Shown here in pieces: positions 23,521 to 35,991 of a stretch of 64,000 nucleotides of DNA. Each line of letters begins with the position of its first letter. Positions within the stretch are counted from its first letter, which is position 1. Origin of the DNA: Elysia crispata (Eukaryota > Mollusca > Gastropoda > Plakobranchidae); NCBI GenBank assembly GCA_033675545.1, contig JAWDGP010002572.1:1-64000 (forward strand), in the 5' to 3' direction. The translations under genes were made by a program, and so were the position numbers. The notes under the pieces were generated by a model. That model made no database searches, was not told where the DNA came from, and was given only the letters and a program-made list of their open reading frames with translations.

Positions 23521-26500
23521 GTTAGTGATAGTATAAATGCTGGTGCTACATGTCGTCCTTCATAGTCGATTCAAAACTAGAATTCCGTTCTGATAAAATC
23601 AAAACTTTGATGAAGAACATCGTCAGGGTCGAAATGCTATGGCATATCGCGGCTAATCTGGACTGTCTAGCTGCCAGTGTCCGTATAGTTCTGTCGTTGG
23701 AGTACGCCGAAGTTATCACGCACCGCGACCATTGTTGCACTATGGTTGAATTCCATGTTGGTCTGAACGTTCTTTATACATTACATATTATATGCGGCAC
23801 AAAGATAGAAAATACATAGGGGCCAATGAGAGTTTTAAACGATTAAAAATATAATATAGTATGGCAGGTTGAGTTCCGCACAGAGCATTAGACAAGTTTG
23901 GGAAACGCAGAAAGGTCGTTTTGCCCTTCCTCTGCTTCAGCTCAAATCAACAGAAACAAAAGCAATTTATTGTCGTTAGCCACCTTGTTGACCGATTTAT
24001 CAGCCGATCTACCTGTATATCACCTCTGGACTACCTGCAGATAGCGAGTTAATTATTTCTCGTTGTGCAAAGATGACAATGTATTATAATTATTACGATA
24101 AGTAAAGATTTAATGCGGACTCTATGTTTCGTTTTTGCTTATTAGTACTAGAAGATTGATTTCTTGTATTTGTCACAGTTCTTCACTACAGATCTTATCT
24201 ATTGTTGTCTATGGTTGCTACATTTTACGGGTTTCGAAGAGTTGGCCCAGCTAAAGTAGCACTGAGTCCTGTAATTTGTGCTACTTCCCGCTAGACTTCG
24301 CCCTGGGCCCAGAGCGTCTGTGGCTTTACTGCATTTACTACAATCATCTACAGAATTGAACAATCAGGCCATTGACACTCCATTGCTAACATGTAAATCT
24401 AAACACAGGGAACGAGTCATAAGAGAGTGAGAACACCGAGCATGATCGGCCCCGTAGTTGGGCGTCATAAGCCTAAGCCTGGGCCATAGCTTGTACACGA
24501 CATGGAGTTTGCTCCAGTTTCGAGATTTTCACTGGAGTTTCGATCTTCTCATCGAACTTTCGAAGTGATTGTGCACGTGAAACAGTTTCCTTCCTTCCTC
24601 TTAAGTCGTTGGTTGAGGAACTCTTTTAGATCCTGCATCTTACTTACCACCTACACACCCTAGCTAGCCTCTTGTTTTTTTTTTTTTTTTTTTGTTTTTT
24701 TTCTAATTTATAGAAAGTCTTTATTAGATCAACGTAGTGGTGCACAGGGCTTGTAACAAACGGTTAATCACCCTTTTCCCTCCCAGCGTCTTTCTTTCAT
24801 AATTTTTCTATCATATCTCCCTCTCTTCCTCTCGTTCCTTTCTCTGACACCACTCATCATTCTTACTAATCTTAGATCTGCCAACATTACAGTTTGGCCG
24901 GAATCATTTCGCGGACGGCCGACAAATTACGCTTTACGGGCGGTTCCGTCAAAATTACGGCGAACGGCCTTGACGAGTAGGGCTGCAACGTCACGGTCCG
25001 ATTTAGCCCTGTTGGTTCGGATGGTTTTGCCTTGTGGTTCAATACAGTATATAATCGAATACTTATATTTTTCAATATTTCTCTTTTTGCGATATTCAAG
25101 TTTGAATTAGTTATCGATATTAAATTAAATGCGATTGTCTGGCGTATACTATAGTTCAGGTAGCGGCGTTCGATAGCGGAGCACTCTTGGTGCCTTTTCT
25201 ATGTGTTGCACGGTTCATCGTTGGCTTTCTTCCCCCTACATTGATTAGTTCTCTTCTTGTGGCAACTGGAGCGCTTTCCGCCTATACTGAACGAGCAATG
25301 TATCTGATATCATAGGTTAGAATCGAATAGAGAATTATTTTAGATCTAAATTGAAGTTAATCTTAGATCACTGTTCATATCTAATGTCGATCAAGTCAAG
25401 CTCTATTTTTAACTAAATCTAAATTTTTGTAGGTATTAGTTATAAATTTATAAATACGGGGAAGAGAATTTTGTGTGAATTAACGGAATTTGATATACTT
25501 TGAACATTCATCTGATAAAAGCTTATACGACTTTTTATTCGGATTGGAGGGGGGGGGGGGTGTGTGTCAAGATTCATTATATGTAAATCTAGTTGAGTAC
25601 ATGTTTTGAGGTCGATGAGAAATCCTAAGTGGAGCTAGATCACGGGTAAACGTAGATCTTAGATTTATAATCAAAACCGGGCATGGCACGACACGAGACG
25701 ATAATTTTAGTGGGTGATTTAAACTCCAAAGCAAATAATTATAAATCTAGGTCTAAGTGTTAGATAGTAATTTTTTAAATTTTTATTCGACCAGGTGGAG
25801 CCTAGTGAGAAGTTTTAGACCCAAATCGATATTGATCATATTCAGGTCAATGCCTAGAAAAGATAAATACATATACAAGGAAAACAATACTCAATCTGTA
25901 AGCTAGAATATAGGCCTATTCTCTGATGATTAAACCTTTATGGTGCCTCAGTTGGGCCAGTAAAACGCAGAAAGAAGTAACATTTGGGGAACGCAGCTGT
26001 AGATGGGCTACAGGTCATTCAACAGCTTAGTCTGAGCACAGAAAAAAAATTAACTAAATCAGTAAGAAAAAATGCTTCACAACATGGCTCTGTATGCAAT
26101 CACATTTTGTCTTAATTTAGAGGCGCCGGGAAAGGGGGGGGGGGGGACTTCTGTATAAAAACATTTTTTCAGTTATCGGTCTGCCTTATATAATATTGTA
26201 TATCACCTCCATTTCTCACCCCTCTTTCAACTCACAGCAGTGTTCACACCATTATCTCCACTCCACCATGTCGGCCAGTCTTTCTCTATTTCCTCCCTCC
26301 CGAATCTCTATCAACATCATAGTCCCAATCACGTCCTCCTTTCTAACATCATTTTGCCCGTTAGATCTTCCTTTCTCCCTCTCTTTTTTTCTTCCGACAT
26401 ATCTTTATCATTTCCTCCGCCATGTCTCCATCTCTTCCTCTCAGTCCTTCCTCCCATCATGTGTTTCTCTCCTTACTTCCTCCGATATCCTTCTTTCAGT

Positions 26501-26729
26501 ATGTATTGTGATCTTCATCATATTTTCTTCTGCTCTTATCTTTCGCTCCGTCTGTGTAAGTGTATATATATATACACACATACATGTCCTGCATTTTGCT
26601 ACTCCATTTCTTCACTTCTTTGGCATGCATGTGTGAACCACAGGCCTCACATAATTATGTCTCTTGATACCGAGGTAATGATGGACTGGTTAATCTGTTT
26701 TCTTTGAGTTGATCATTTGAAAATTTTCA
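23521..26729. other. PSKH1 intron, middle part
   Basis: No exon was recognised. The stretch 24,880-25,010 is rich in CpG with repeated ACGG/CGGCC words. G-runs occur at 25,550-25,560 and 26,136-26,147. A pyrimidine-rich stretch at 26,200-26,560 gives Ser/Phe/Pro-rich open frames in two phases, which I regard as composition effects. Confidence 0.45.
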
Positions 26730-27145
26730 GATGGAGAAACGTGCTATGGGTTTGAGGTGTTGATTAATTTTTATTGTTATTGAATAAATCCTAAAACCCT
26801 GAACTGTTGGGAGTTACTAGTGTGGAAGCGATGCAGATCAGATGGAGAAACGTGCTATGGGTTTGAGGTGTTGGTTAATTTTTATTGACTAAATCCTAAA
26901 ACCCTGAACTGTTGGGAGTTACTAGTGTGGAAGCGATGCAGATCAGATGGAGAAACGTGCTATGGGTTTGAGGTGTTGGTTAATTTTTATTGAATAAATC
27001 CTAAAACCCTGAACTGTTGGGAGTTAATAGTGTGGGAGCGATGCAGATCAGATGGAGAAACGTGCTATGGGTTTGAGGTGTTGGTTAATTTTTATTGAAT
27101 AAATCCTAAAATCGTGAACTGTTGGGAGTTAATAGATCAGATGAG
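26730..27145 (+). repeat. Four copies of a 105-bp tandem repeat
   Basis: The unit starts GATGGAGAAACGTGCTATGG at 26,730, 26,841, 26,946 and 27,051. The first copy has a 6-bp insertion (TATTGT near 26,775). Copies are about 95% identical or better. The last unit is truncated at AATAGATCAGATGAGAACG. Confidence 0.95.
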
Positions 27146-27352
27146 AACGTGGTCAAAGGTCGGTCAACCGCTGGAACAGCGCCATCCTACTACAGCTCTG
27201 TACGATACATTATATTGTGCCTCACGCTGCCTGAGTGTTCCACTTACTGGAGCTGTGCTTTTGTTCGCGTGTGGTAACCCTGCTGACGTGTAGAGCGATA
27301 GTGACTGTACAGCACATCTTGATCCTAGTTCGCTCTGTGTTACACAGCTCAT

Positions 27353-27467
<115 letters not shown>

Positions 27468-27961
27468 GGATAGGTTTTGTCCTCTTACACAGGTAGATTT
27501 TAACGGTCTGGCTGGCTGATAATTTCAGCTCATTCCCAACCTGGTGCTAGTTTTGTACTACCTGTGTTTAACCTTCAAACGTCTGCAGCAGCTGGTGATT
27601 CTTTCCGACCCCCCTATCCTCTTCGCACTTCCGGTGGAGCAGCAGGAAGCGGTGGAGATCCTGCCAAGCTGCCTCTTGTCTGCCTGTCTGTCTGTCTGAT
27701 CGTCTGAGTGAGTGCTGCCATAGCGTGCCAGCAGCCCAGCGGTTTGCTCAAGCTACAGAGTGCAAGGAGTCTTGAGCAGACTGGATCTTGCCAAAATCTT
27801 TTTTTTTTTTGACTTGCTTTGCTGTTTGTGTGAGAGAACTGGGTTGGTCTCGCCATTCAGAACTGGCTGTGAGTCCGGAGTGTGTGTCAGTCAACGACCA
27901 TTAAAATGATTCTAGTGGCCACAACTAATTAAATAGTTCGAACTTCTTATTATAATATAGG

Positions 27962-27965
<4 letters not shown>

Positions 27966-28034
<69 letters not shown>
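27966..28034. repeat. (AT)n microsatellite
   Basis: About 68 bp of alternating AT within the PSKH1 intron. The flanks 27,465-27,965 and 28,035-29,330 show no exon. Confidence 0.97.
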
Positions 28035-28041
<7 letters not shown>

Positions 28042-29334
28042 TGCAGAGTCATAAATTGGGATGAAAACTCCTAAAGAAACAACCCGCTTTTTTCCTTATC
28101 TGTGAGACTGCTTAGTCACCGGTATTAAATGATGAAAAATCGCGCCACAACACAGCTAGGTGGTTACCGTTCAAACTTTCATCTTGTAGATGCTATGTAT
28201 GCACTGAATTGAAGATCCTTTGGCACATCTAGATCTTCATCTTTGTCAGTATTGTGCAAGCAGCGCAGAGTGCAGTAACCAACGCTTGAATGTAAAATTC
28301 TATAACATCCAAACCGCAATAGCAGCCCCCAACAAAAGGTGACATTGCTTAGAGTATTCGTATTTCCCAGCATCACTATATAATATTCACTTCCGCTGGA
28401 AGAACAGAAAACTTTTGGATGGTTGACATGAAAAATTGTTGGAAGGCAGAGCGATTTCCGTGGGATCCAAAGGTCTGTCTCACTACATTATTTGATCAAT
28501 CTGGGACACAATGCTAGTCTAGAAATTGGACCTTCAATGTAGTGAGAAAAGGTCCTCCAAACCGTCATAATTCTGTTACTGTCCGAGCGTTGCATTCTTA
28601 TGTTAAAATCTATACATGTAGGGTTCGAGAGAAGGGGACGGTGGAGGAATACAAGTCTTTTACATAATGTTGGATATGTTAGCTGGAAAAATCTGTATGA
28701 TGGTTCTACATGCATGGACTTATGCAGTAATGTAGAGCCATAAAGATCACCATGTAGACTGCAAGACTGTTGTCAACGTAACTCACCTGTTTTGGTCAGT
28801 AATACTCTATTATTGTGTAGTGGATAGGCTATAGCATGTAGACCTATTGTATGCTTTTCTTGGTGTTTTCCCTTTAAAGTTGAACTCATTAATGTCTCTG
28901 CTGGCCGTGTTCAAAGATTTTCTCAGCCCATAACTTAAATTGCGTTGTTCAAAAAAGCAGGGAGGTTGCAAACGGTTAACATCCAGGACGCAACAAAACG
29001 TTAGTGCCGGGTGCCTCATATGCGTAGCTCGAATTGCGAAGTAGGCCCTCTGTTGTCACTTGGGCGGCAGATCAAGACAAGACAAGAGTCCCGAGTTTCC
29101 AACTCGTCTGTAACTACTGGATAGCAGCTATCTTAATCCGTGTACGTGTAGTTTACGGTCGTCTGGGTCAATGATATCTTCAGTGTTCGCTCTAATCACG
29201 GCTGATCAATCCTTTGTAATCGTACGATTAATAAGGTAAAAAATGGGCAACGGATATCTTCATTCTTCAAAGTAACCGTTCTGCACTGGGTGTCGTTTAA
29301 AACTTTATTCGACAGTGTGGATTTTCATTCTTTA

Positions 29335-30160
29335 GCGTAAGCACCGATTACTAATGTCTTCATTTTAAACTTTTGGTACCCGGTTATTTGTATCTTTATT
29401 CTTCACTGTCAACACCGGTGACTAGTGTGGTCATTGTATACATTTAATACCCGGTTAGTTGTATCTTTATTCTTCATTGTCCGCACCGGTTACTAGTGTG
29501 GTCACTGTATACATTTAATACCCCGTTAGTTGTATCTTTATTCTTCATTGTCCGCACCGGTTACTAGTGTAGTCACTGTATACATTTAATACCCGGTTAG
29601 TTGTATCTTTATTCTTCACTGTCAACACCGGTTACTAGTGTGGTCACTGTATACATTTAATACCCGGTTAGTTGTATCTTTATTCTTCACTGTCCGCACC
29701 GGTTACTAGTGTAGTCACTGCATACATTTAATACCCCGTTAGTTGTATCTTTATTCTTCATTGTCCGCACGGGTTACTAGTGTGGTCACTGTATACATTT
29801 AATACCCGGTTAGTTGTATCTTTATTCTTCACTGTCCGCACCCGTTACTAATGTCGTCATTAGATACCCGGTTACTTGTATCTTTATTCTTCACTGTAAA
29901 CACCGGTTACTAGTGTCGTCATTGTATACATTAGATTCCCGGTTACTTGCAGTATCTTTATTCTTCACTGTCAACATCGGTTACTAGTGTCGTCACTGTA
30001 TACATGTAGATACCCGGTTACTTGTATTCATCACTGTCAACACCGGTTACAAGTGTTGTCATTATATACATAAGGTACCCGGTTATTTGTATCTTTATTC
30101 TACACAGTAAATACCTGTTACTCTATATCTGTATTATTTACGGTAAATACGATACCAATC
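29335..30160 (+). repeat. 71-bp minisatellite before the last PSKH1 exon
   Basis: About twelve units of period 71, each with TTGTATCTTTATTCTTCACT, GCACCGGTTACTAGTGTGGT and CATTTAATACCCGGTTA. The central copies (29,450-29,830) are nearly identical; units at both ends are diverged or shortened. The array ends some 170 bp before the splice acceptor at 30,330. Confidence 0.93.
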
Positions 30161-30330
30161 TTTTCATCCTTTACCGAAATGAAGTTCTGGGTCTCGGCGA
30201 TCAACGTGCATCAGTCATCATGTTTACTGGTATCATTAGTTTCACCGTAATCACTGTCATTTGTTTTCTAGTGCAACCTCATTCCATTGACCACTTTCCC
30301 TCCCCCTTCTCCTGTCCACGTTTTTTTCAG

Positions 30331-30702
30331 CACTGGAAAGATGTGTCTCCGCTAGCCAAGGATTTTATCGACAAGACTCTGGTGCTGGACCCCACTGAGC
30401 GTCTGGGCGCCATCCAAGCCAGCAAACACCCTTGGTTGCTGCAGAACGCCGCCCATGCGTCCAGCCGCAACCTGCACCGTACCGTGTCCCAGAACCTCTT
30501 ACAGCGCCAGTCGCATCGCGCTAACAGCACGAAATCGTCAAAGTCCACTCGCTCCAACAAGTCGAACCGCTCAGGTCACAGCCTACGGTCAGACCGGCGC
30601 CGTGTGCAGCCGGAAGAGATTGATGAGTTACACAAGGATCCCGAGGTGCAGGCAGATCTGGCCTCCCTGGGCAGTCACCACAGCAGTATCGGCAGGACGT
30701 AG
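30331..30702 (+). CDS. PSKH1: PSKH1 coding exon 2 (residues 310-432, stop)
   Basis: The acceptor TTTTTTTCAG ends at 30,330 and the exon opens in phase 0 with HWKDVSPLAKDFID, which continues YSYAGE of exon 1 exactly as in the vertebrate protein (YSYSGE-PWPSVSNLAKDFID). It holds the end of the kinase C-lobe (LDPTERLGAIQASKHPWLL), then NLHRTVSQNLLQRQ, a Ser/Arg/Lys-rich tail (STKSSKSTRSNKSNRS) and an acidic C terminus. The total length is 432 residues; human has 424, as recalled. The SQNLL and STKS-STRS-NKS segments are shared with human PSKH1, which makes the orthology firm. Third codon positions are more GC-rich than in exon 1. Confidence 0.97.
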   Translation, partial: HWKDVSPLAKDFIDKTLVLDPTERLGAIQASKHPWLLQNAAHASSRNLHRTVSQNLLQRQSHRANSTKSSKSTRSNKSNRSGHSLRSDRRRVQPEEIDELHKDPEVQADLASLGSHHSSIGRT

Positions 30703-31770
30703 AGACATATTTGACAGGTTCAGTTGAGAAACCCTTTACTACAGGCAGCTTATCTGGTTTGGTGGCTGAGCTTTTCAGTTTAAACCTTTAGACCAACTCC
30801 AAGGTACTAGCAATAGTGATAGTCTGATAGGTTTCTACAAAGCAGCAGTATAAGTTCCATAACTCGGATAGATAATTTATACAATACATACAGCAAAGTA
30901 AAACTTCCATAAATCTGGCAGATTTCTACATAGCAACATTGAAAATTCCCCAGGAAGTTTCCATAAGCCAGTCATATTCACGCATCCATACATGTGTAAC
31001 GGGTAGTTTTCACAAGCTTGGTTAACAGAAACCGTAGTTTCCACAAGTTTATATTCTTACTATCAGACATGAATGTTAACGTGGCACACACTATGGAGCT
31101 AAAGGTTCTTCTAGCCTGCACAATGTATTTGATTAGAAAGCTCACCTCTGTTCTCAGGATGGAATTTGGCAGGTTGTGTCTTACAACCTCCTCAGATTCC
31201 ATACAGGGTTGTCATAGAGGCATGAATGCCATGGAATTTATTAAAACTGCTGCTGCTTCTGCTGCCACCTCCCTCAACCAGTGACACTACACGGAAGTGT
31301 CGAGAGCAGAATCCAACCCCAACTTTGCGACATGTCATGTTGAGGATTATGGGCTTCACTGTAGGCCTTGGATGGAAGAAGATCATGAACTCCATGATTT
31401 CTACCTGCAACACTAAAGCTGTGTTTGTCCAGCAGTGGACACTGTGGTCTCAGTTTTGAGTCATTGGAGTGGCCGCAGACTCCACGTTTGGGAGAGATTT
31501 TTTAAAATTTATTTGGTCTCCTTTGTTGAGGATTTATTATAATGGGTAGGCATATAGTACATTGTTTGTGAATATTAATTATTATGTAAAAGTGAAATTT
31601 TTCTCATTTTTTTTTTGTTTAAAGAGCAGCATATGTCGATAGGCAGTTAGATATGTAAGGTTTAATTTATAACTAAAACTCAAAAGGTACCTGTTACTAC
31701 TTTGAAGCTGTTTCGGAAGGCAGACTAAACCTGGCCGCTGTTACTGTTGATGATGATTTTGATATTGTAA

Positions 31771-31880
31771 AAAACTGTTTCTGGCACTTGCAACATTCAT
31801 TCCCAGAATGCTACATAGTGACAATAAAACTGTTTCTGGCACTTGCAACATTCATTCCCAGAATGCTACATAGTGACAAT
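31771..31880 (+). repeat. Perfect 55-bp tandem duplication
   Basis: Two identical copies (31,771-31,825 and 31,826-31,880) starting AAAACTGTTTCTGGCACTTG. The junction of the copies creates AATAAA at 31,823-31,828. The second copy ends in CAATGG and has none. Confidence 0.97.
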
Positions 31881-34800
31881 GGCTTTTAATGGTTACAGCT
31901 GAGCAGAGAACAAGTAATCTTTGCACAAAATGGCAAGCAGGACTACGTTATTTCTTTCCTAGTCCTGTCAACGAACAATGGATACATTTCTTAATAATTT
32001 ATGTTGTTCAATTACAGCATAAACAGGGTGTACATTTATCTTCTTGGTATTTAAAATTCTTTACCTAGTTTTTGTTAGGCGAACGATAAAATAGTTATCT
32101 TACAACCAGCCCCAAAGAGGTCGACATAGGAAACTCAAGTTTGGAAAAACAACCCTTGAGATTGCCAATGGTAATGTTTGCAACTCCATAAATATCTCAT
32201 CCCAGGAAAAATTGTAACCATGTGGCTTCTTATATGGTAAAATTAAGAGCAACTTCTTAAATTTGAAAAAAAAAATATATATATATATATATATCCTTCA
32301 GCTAAATAATGCTGAACATAATATAAGTGTGTTGAATCACGGGGAGGTTACTATATTGAACTCGATATATGATCATATCTTGTGTTTTCTGGACATCGGA
32401 AGTTTTTAACGTCATGTGTTAATAAAAAAGAAACCAAACAATTAAAACAGAGCATCTGTAGTATATCTGAAGATAACCAAATCTGATCAGGGTTATAATG
32501 TTGGAAACATGGTGGACTTGACCTGATTGTGCTGAAGCACCTGGACGGGTGTCGAACGCAAATAGCTGTGCTCCGTGTGCCGTCCCATCCCTTTCCCGTC
32601 ACTCCACCTGATCTAGTGGTCTAGCCGTAGCGGTGTGTGTGTGTGGAGGGGAGGGGAGGTAATAAGAGATGAGTTCTCTCTAGTCCTATTGTCAACATCC
32701 ATTGTGTCACACATCCTGGTGGCACCTACTCACATAGCACAAGTCTCTTCGGGCTACAAACCCCAATGGGAAAGTTTGAAGAGCTAATTTCCACACCTCT
32801 TAGTCCATATGTTTTATTTGGTTTCATAATATTCATTTTCAATATCATAGATTATTTTTTTCCTTCTCTCTTTTTCGAAGCAATGTTGTTGTTTTTTTTT
32901 TTCCAATCTTTAAAAGAATGCGAAAGTAAAAATAATTAAAAAAAAAAAACCCAACACAATCTTCATTTGAGCACCAGTTGGTGTAAGAAATCTTTGGTTT
33001 TCGAATCGTACTCGATGAAGTTAAAACGGTTTCATAAAGCATTTCGGATCTTTGAAATGTGCTCTACGTCTGGTTTCGCATCTTGATATTTGAGTTAAGT
33101 CAAAGTCTTAACTCTCTATACTTGAAATACCTGAGCTCCCATCCCAGTTGCTCTTTTAAAGCAAAAAGAAATCAGAATAATCTTCAATACATAAGGAACC
33201 AAATCTGTGCTGATTGTTATTGGGTGTAAATCGGAAACCCACAGAGCTTACTGTATATTTTTTTAATGCACATTTGTTCACTATTCGATGGGAGAAAGAA
33301 GCCTAGGTAATAATACGCTATTTCATGATACCTTGATTTACTCAAGTGATTTTATTATATAGACATATATTTTGGCTCAACTTAGATCTATGCAAGTAGG
33401 CTACATGAAAGTTTTTAAGGACAAGAAAAGAAAACCAAAATTCGTCTATGTGTTAACAGTAGTTCTGGTGGTGTTACCGTGAAGAGGCCACATCGTTGTG
33501 TCTTAACATTAAGGTCTGGCATTCATCCTCCAGCCGCCAGTGCGTTGATCTTCCGGCGATCGCAAGATTTCCAAAGCTCCAGCCAGCCACTGGATGTTTT
33601 CCCTCCCGGAGTTACGGCTTGGTTGAGCTGTCAGCCTATTGTCTGCTAGCGAATTAATTCCTCCGTCTCTATAACACTGAATAACGCGAAGCAGTTTTCC
33701 TCAAATATGGCCTTGTGCCAAATTAATGTTATTGTTCAGCCAGACCCCCCCCCCCCCCGGGACATAAGGAGGAAAGGTAAAAAAAAGGGGGTGGGGGCAC
33801 TTCAGCAAGCGAACAGTAAAAGCTGGTGGAAGATTAAACAAAATAAACACCAGCCCTTTATGTTTTGTTAGGGACGAGCAAGCCCGGAAAGGAGAAAGAC
33901 TGAAGTTAAGATTAGGCTGACAGGACTTATCAGCGACTTGAAGCCGTGCTGGCGGGGCGAACAATTCCAGATCAGTGGAGCTTTGCACTGCCACAGTGGC
34001 AGCACAAAACAAAGGAAGTGTAGATCTAGGGGCCTACATTACCCGCAGCCAGTCAGGCAATCAATCAGTGAGGGGTCCCAAACTTAGACCCCCCGTGGAG
34101 GAGCCAATAGCCATACACTGGCAGCCACTGAGATAGGCGATTTGTATACACTTCTGATCTCGGTCCAGATCTGGCAAGGAGCTCTGGCCGGTCTCGCGCT
34201 TTATCTCCTCTCTAGCAGCGGGACCAGCGCTGAGTGACCTTGCTTGACCTTGGCACGGACTGCTGGTGTGTGTTGATAGTATCTGACACTTGACCACTTC
34301 CTGCGCCGCAGCAGGAATGTTGATATTGGCCGATTAAACTCCATCGCAATGCGCCCGAGGCTATGGGGTCCCGCGGGTTGAATGAGCAAAGCATCAATAC
34401 CAGGCGTATATAATGTATGTTATACCATATTATAATCGGATTTTAGGAATCACCACAGTGTGGAAACATATCTACCCGTGTCGGGCTTTATGCGGTTAGG
34501 TTTTTAACCAAATATTATTTGTGTTGACTTTTCGTTTTAGCACGGCCTGACATTGTTATGAATTGTCACCCTTATAATTGAAAAGAAATACAAACCTTAG
34601 CACACCCAGGCCACAGCAACTGCTAATCAAATTTCTACTTAAGTACAAACGCGTACACATTTGTTCATTGCTGCCAGATAAGAAGAATAATTCAACAATT
34701 AAAAACTCATCTGGCGCGATGTGTTTATGTCGTCTTGCAGCCTTTTTGGTTTATTTAGAATTTAACATAGCATGATTCTTTCCTTGCGCCTCATAGGTTT

Positions 34801-35908
34801 TGATGTTGCCTCCAAGTACTTGAAGCTACAAGGATAATGACCAGAAATAGTTTGTAGAGACAGTATCAGTATCTGTCAACTCAGTTTAGAAATTTAGCTT
34901 TGCTCACTTGTTCTTACACAAACATCTTTTTCTCCTCTTCCTGTGTCTCCCTCTACCCCAGTTTGTTTCTCCTCGGCATCACCTTACCTAACCAGCACCC
35001 ATGCTCGGAAATTCTTATTACTCACAAATGATAACTGAGTACAAACCTACGAATAATAAGATGGCCGAGTACGGCTTTGTAACAGTAATTACTAGTTAAT
35101 ACTGCACACTTTGTGCTATATAGTTAAAGACAATCTTGTTCTCTTAGGATTTTGCAAGATTCATGGCATATAATGATATATTTTCAACTTTTATTACGAA
35201 AATTTAGTTGTACATAATCCTGTTACCACTTGTTGTAATTTTTCATTTCTCAAATGTTAATTAGAAATGGGAAACATTTCTGTTGTTGAAAGTATGAACA
35301 TAAATGGATGCAAAATTATGATGGGAAAAAAGGTTCTCTACGCAATAGTTGCTTTTGTTTTTGTAAGTTGGGCAGGAAACAGGCAGGCTGTAATCGAATG
35401 TAAATATATACTTAGAGAGTACAGAGAATACCTTGATAATAAAGTTTGAATATTTTCATCTTTACAAGTGTGTTTTATATATATATTCATATATATGGGG
35501 TCCATGTAGCCTAGGGTAATGAGGCATTTCTCCTCGGAAATAGTTAATCAACCATGGGATAAAGTGAAGGATTGTTGGTTCAGTTTCTATTCGTGGGTTG
35601 AAAGAACTATACTTCATGACTCTTGTCTCTCTCTTTGATTAGCAACCCCTCTGTGGTAGTTCATCAATCTAGTCCAAACTGTGCTCTACACAAGACATGT
35701 CTGGAACTGTCAGTGTTTGAGTGTGTATGATTTATCAAACATTTCAGTGAATTTACATGTTACTTCTATTTTGGTTTTATAATGTTTCTATTCGGTGCCA
35801 ACTTTTTTTTTTCTTCATGTTTGAAACTTGATAGGTTTGAAACAATGTGATTTTAAGAACATTTGAAATGTAAAAAAAAAATGTCAAATTATACATGTAG
35901 TTGTATGT

Positions 35909-35911
<3 letters not shown>

Positions 35912-35990
<79 letters not shown>
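35912..35990. repeat. (AT)n microsatellite
   Basis: About 75 bp of AT with one AA interruption near the left end. Confidence 0.97.

Positions 35991-35991
<1 letters not shown>

Noticed and set aside
26196..26707. Two overlapping plus-strand frames of ~150 codons rich in Ser, Pro and Phe
   Set aside because: The region is strongly pyrimidine-biased, which removes stop codons in two frames at once; there are no motifs and no repeats of a protein kind.
33480..34400. Possible CpG island or gene in the more GC-rich stretch, with three overlapping minus frames
   Set aside because: No conserved protein motif or clear promoter element was found; composition alone is not enough.
35490..35610. tRNA-derived SINE (TAGCCTAGGGTAATGAGG as A box, GGTTCAGTTTC as B box)
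   Set aside because: The B box is poor, no tail or target duplication was seen and no second copy was found in the window.
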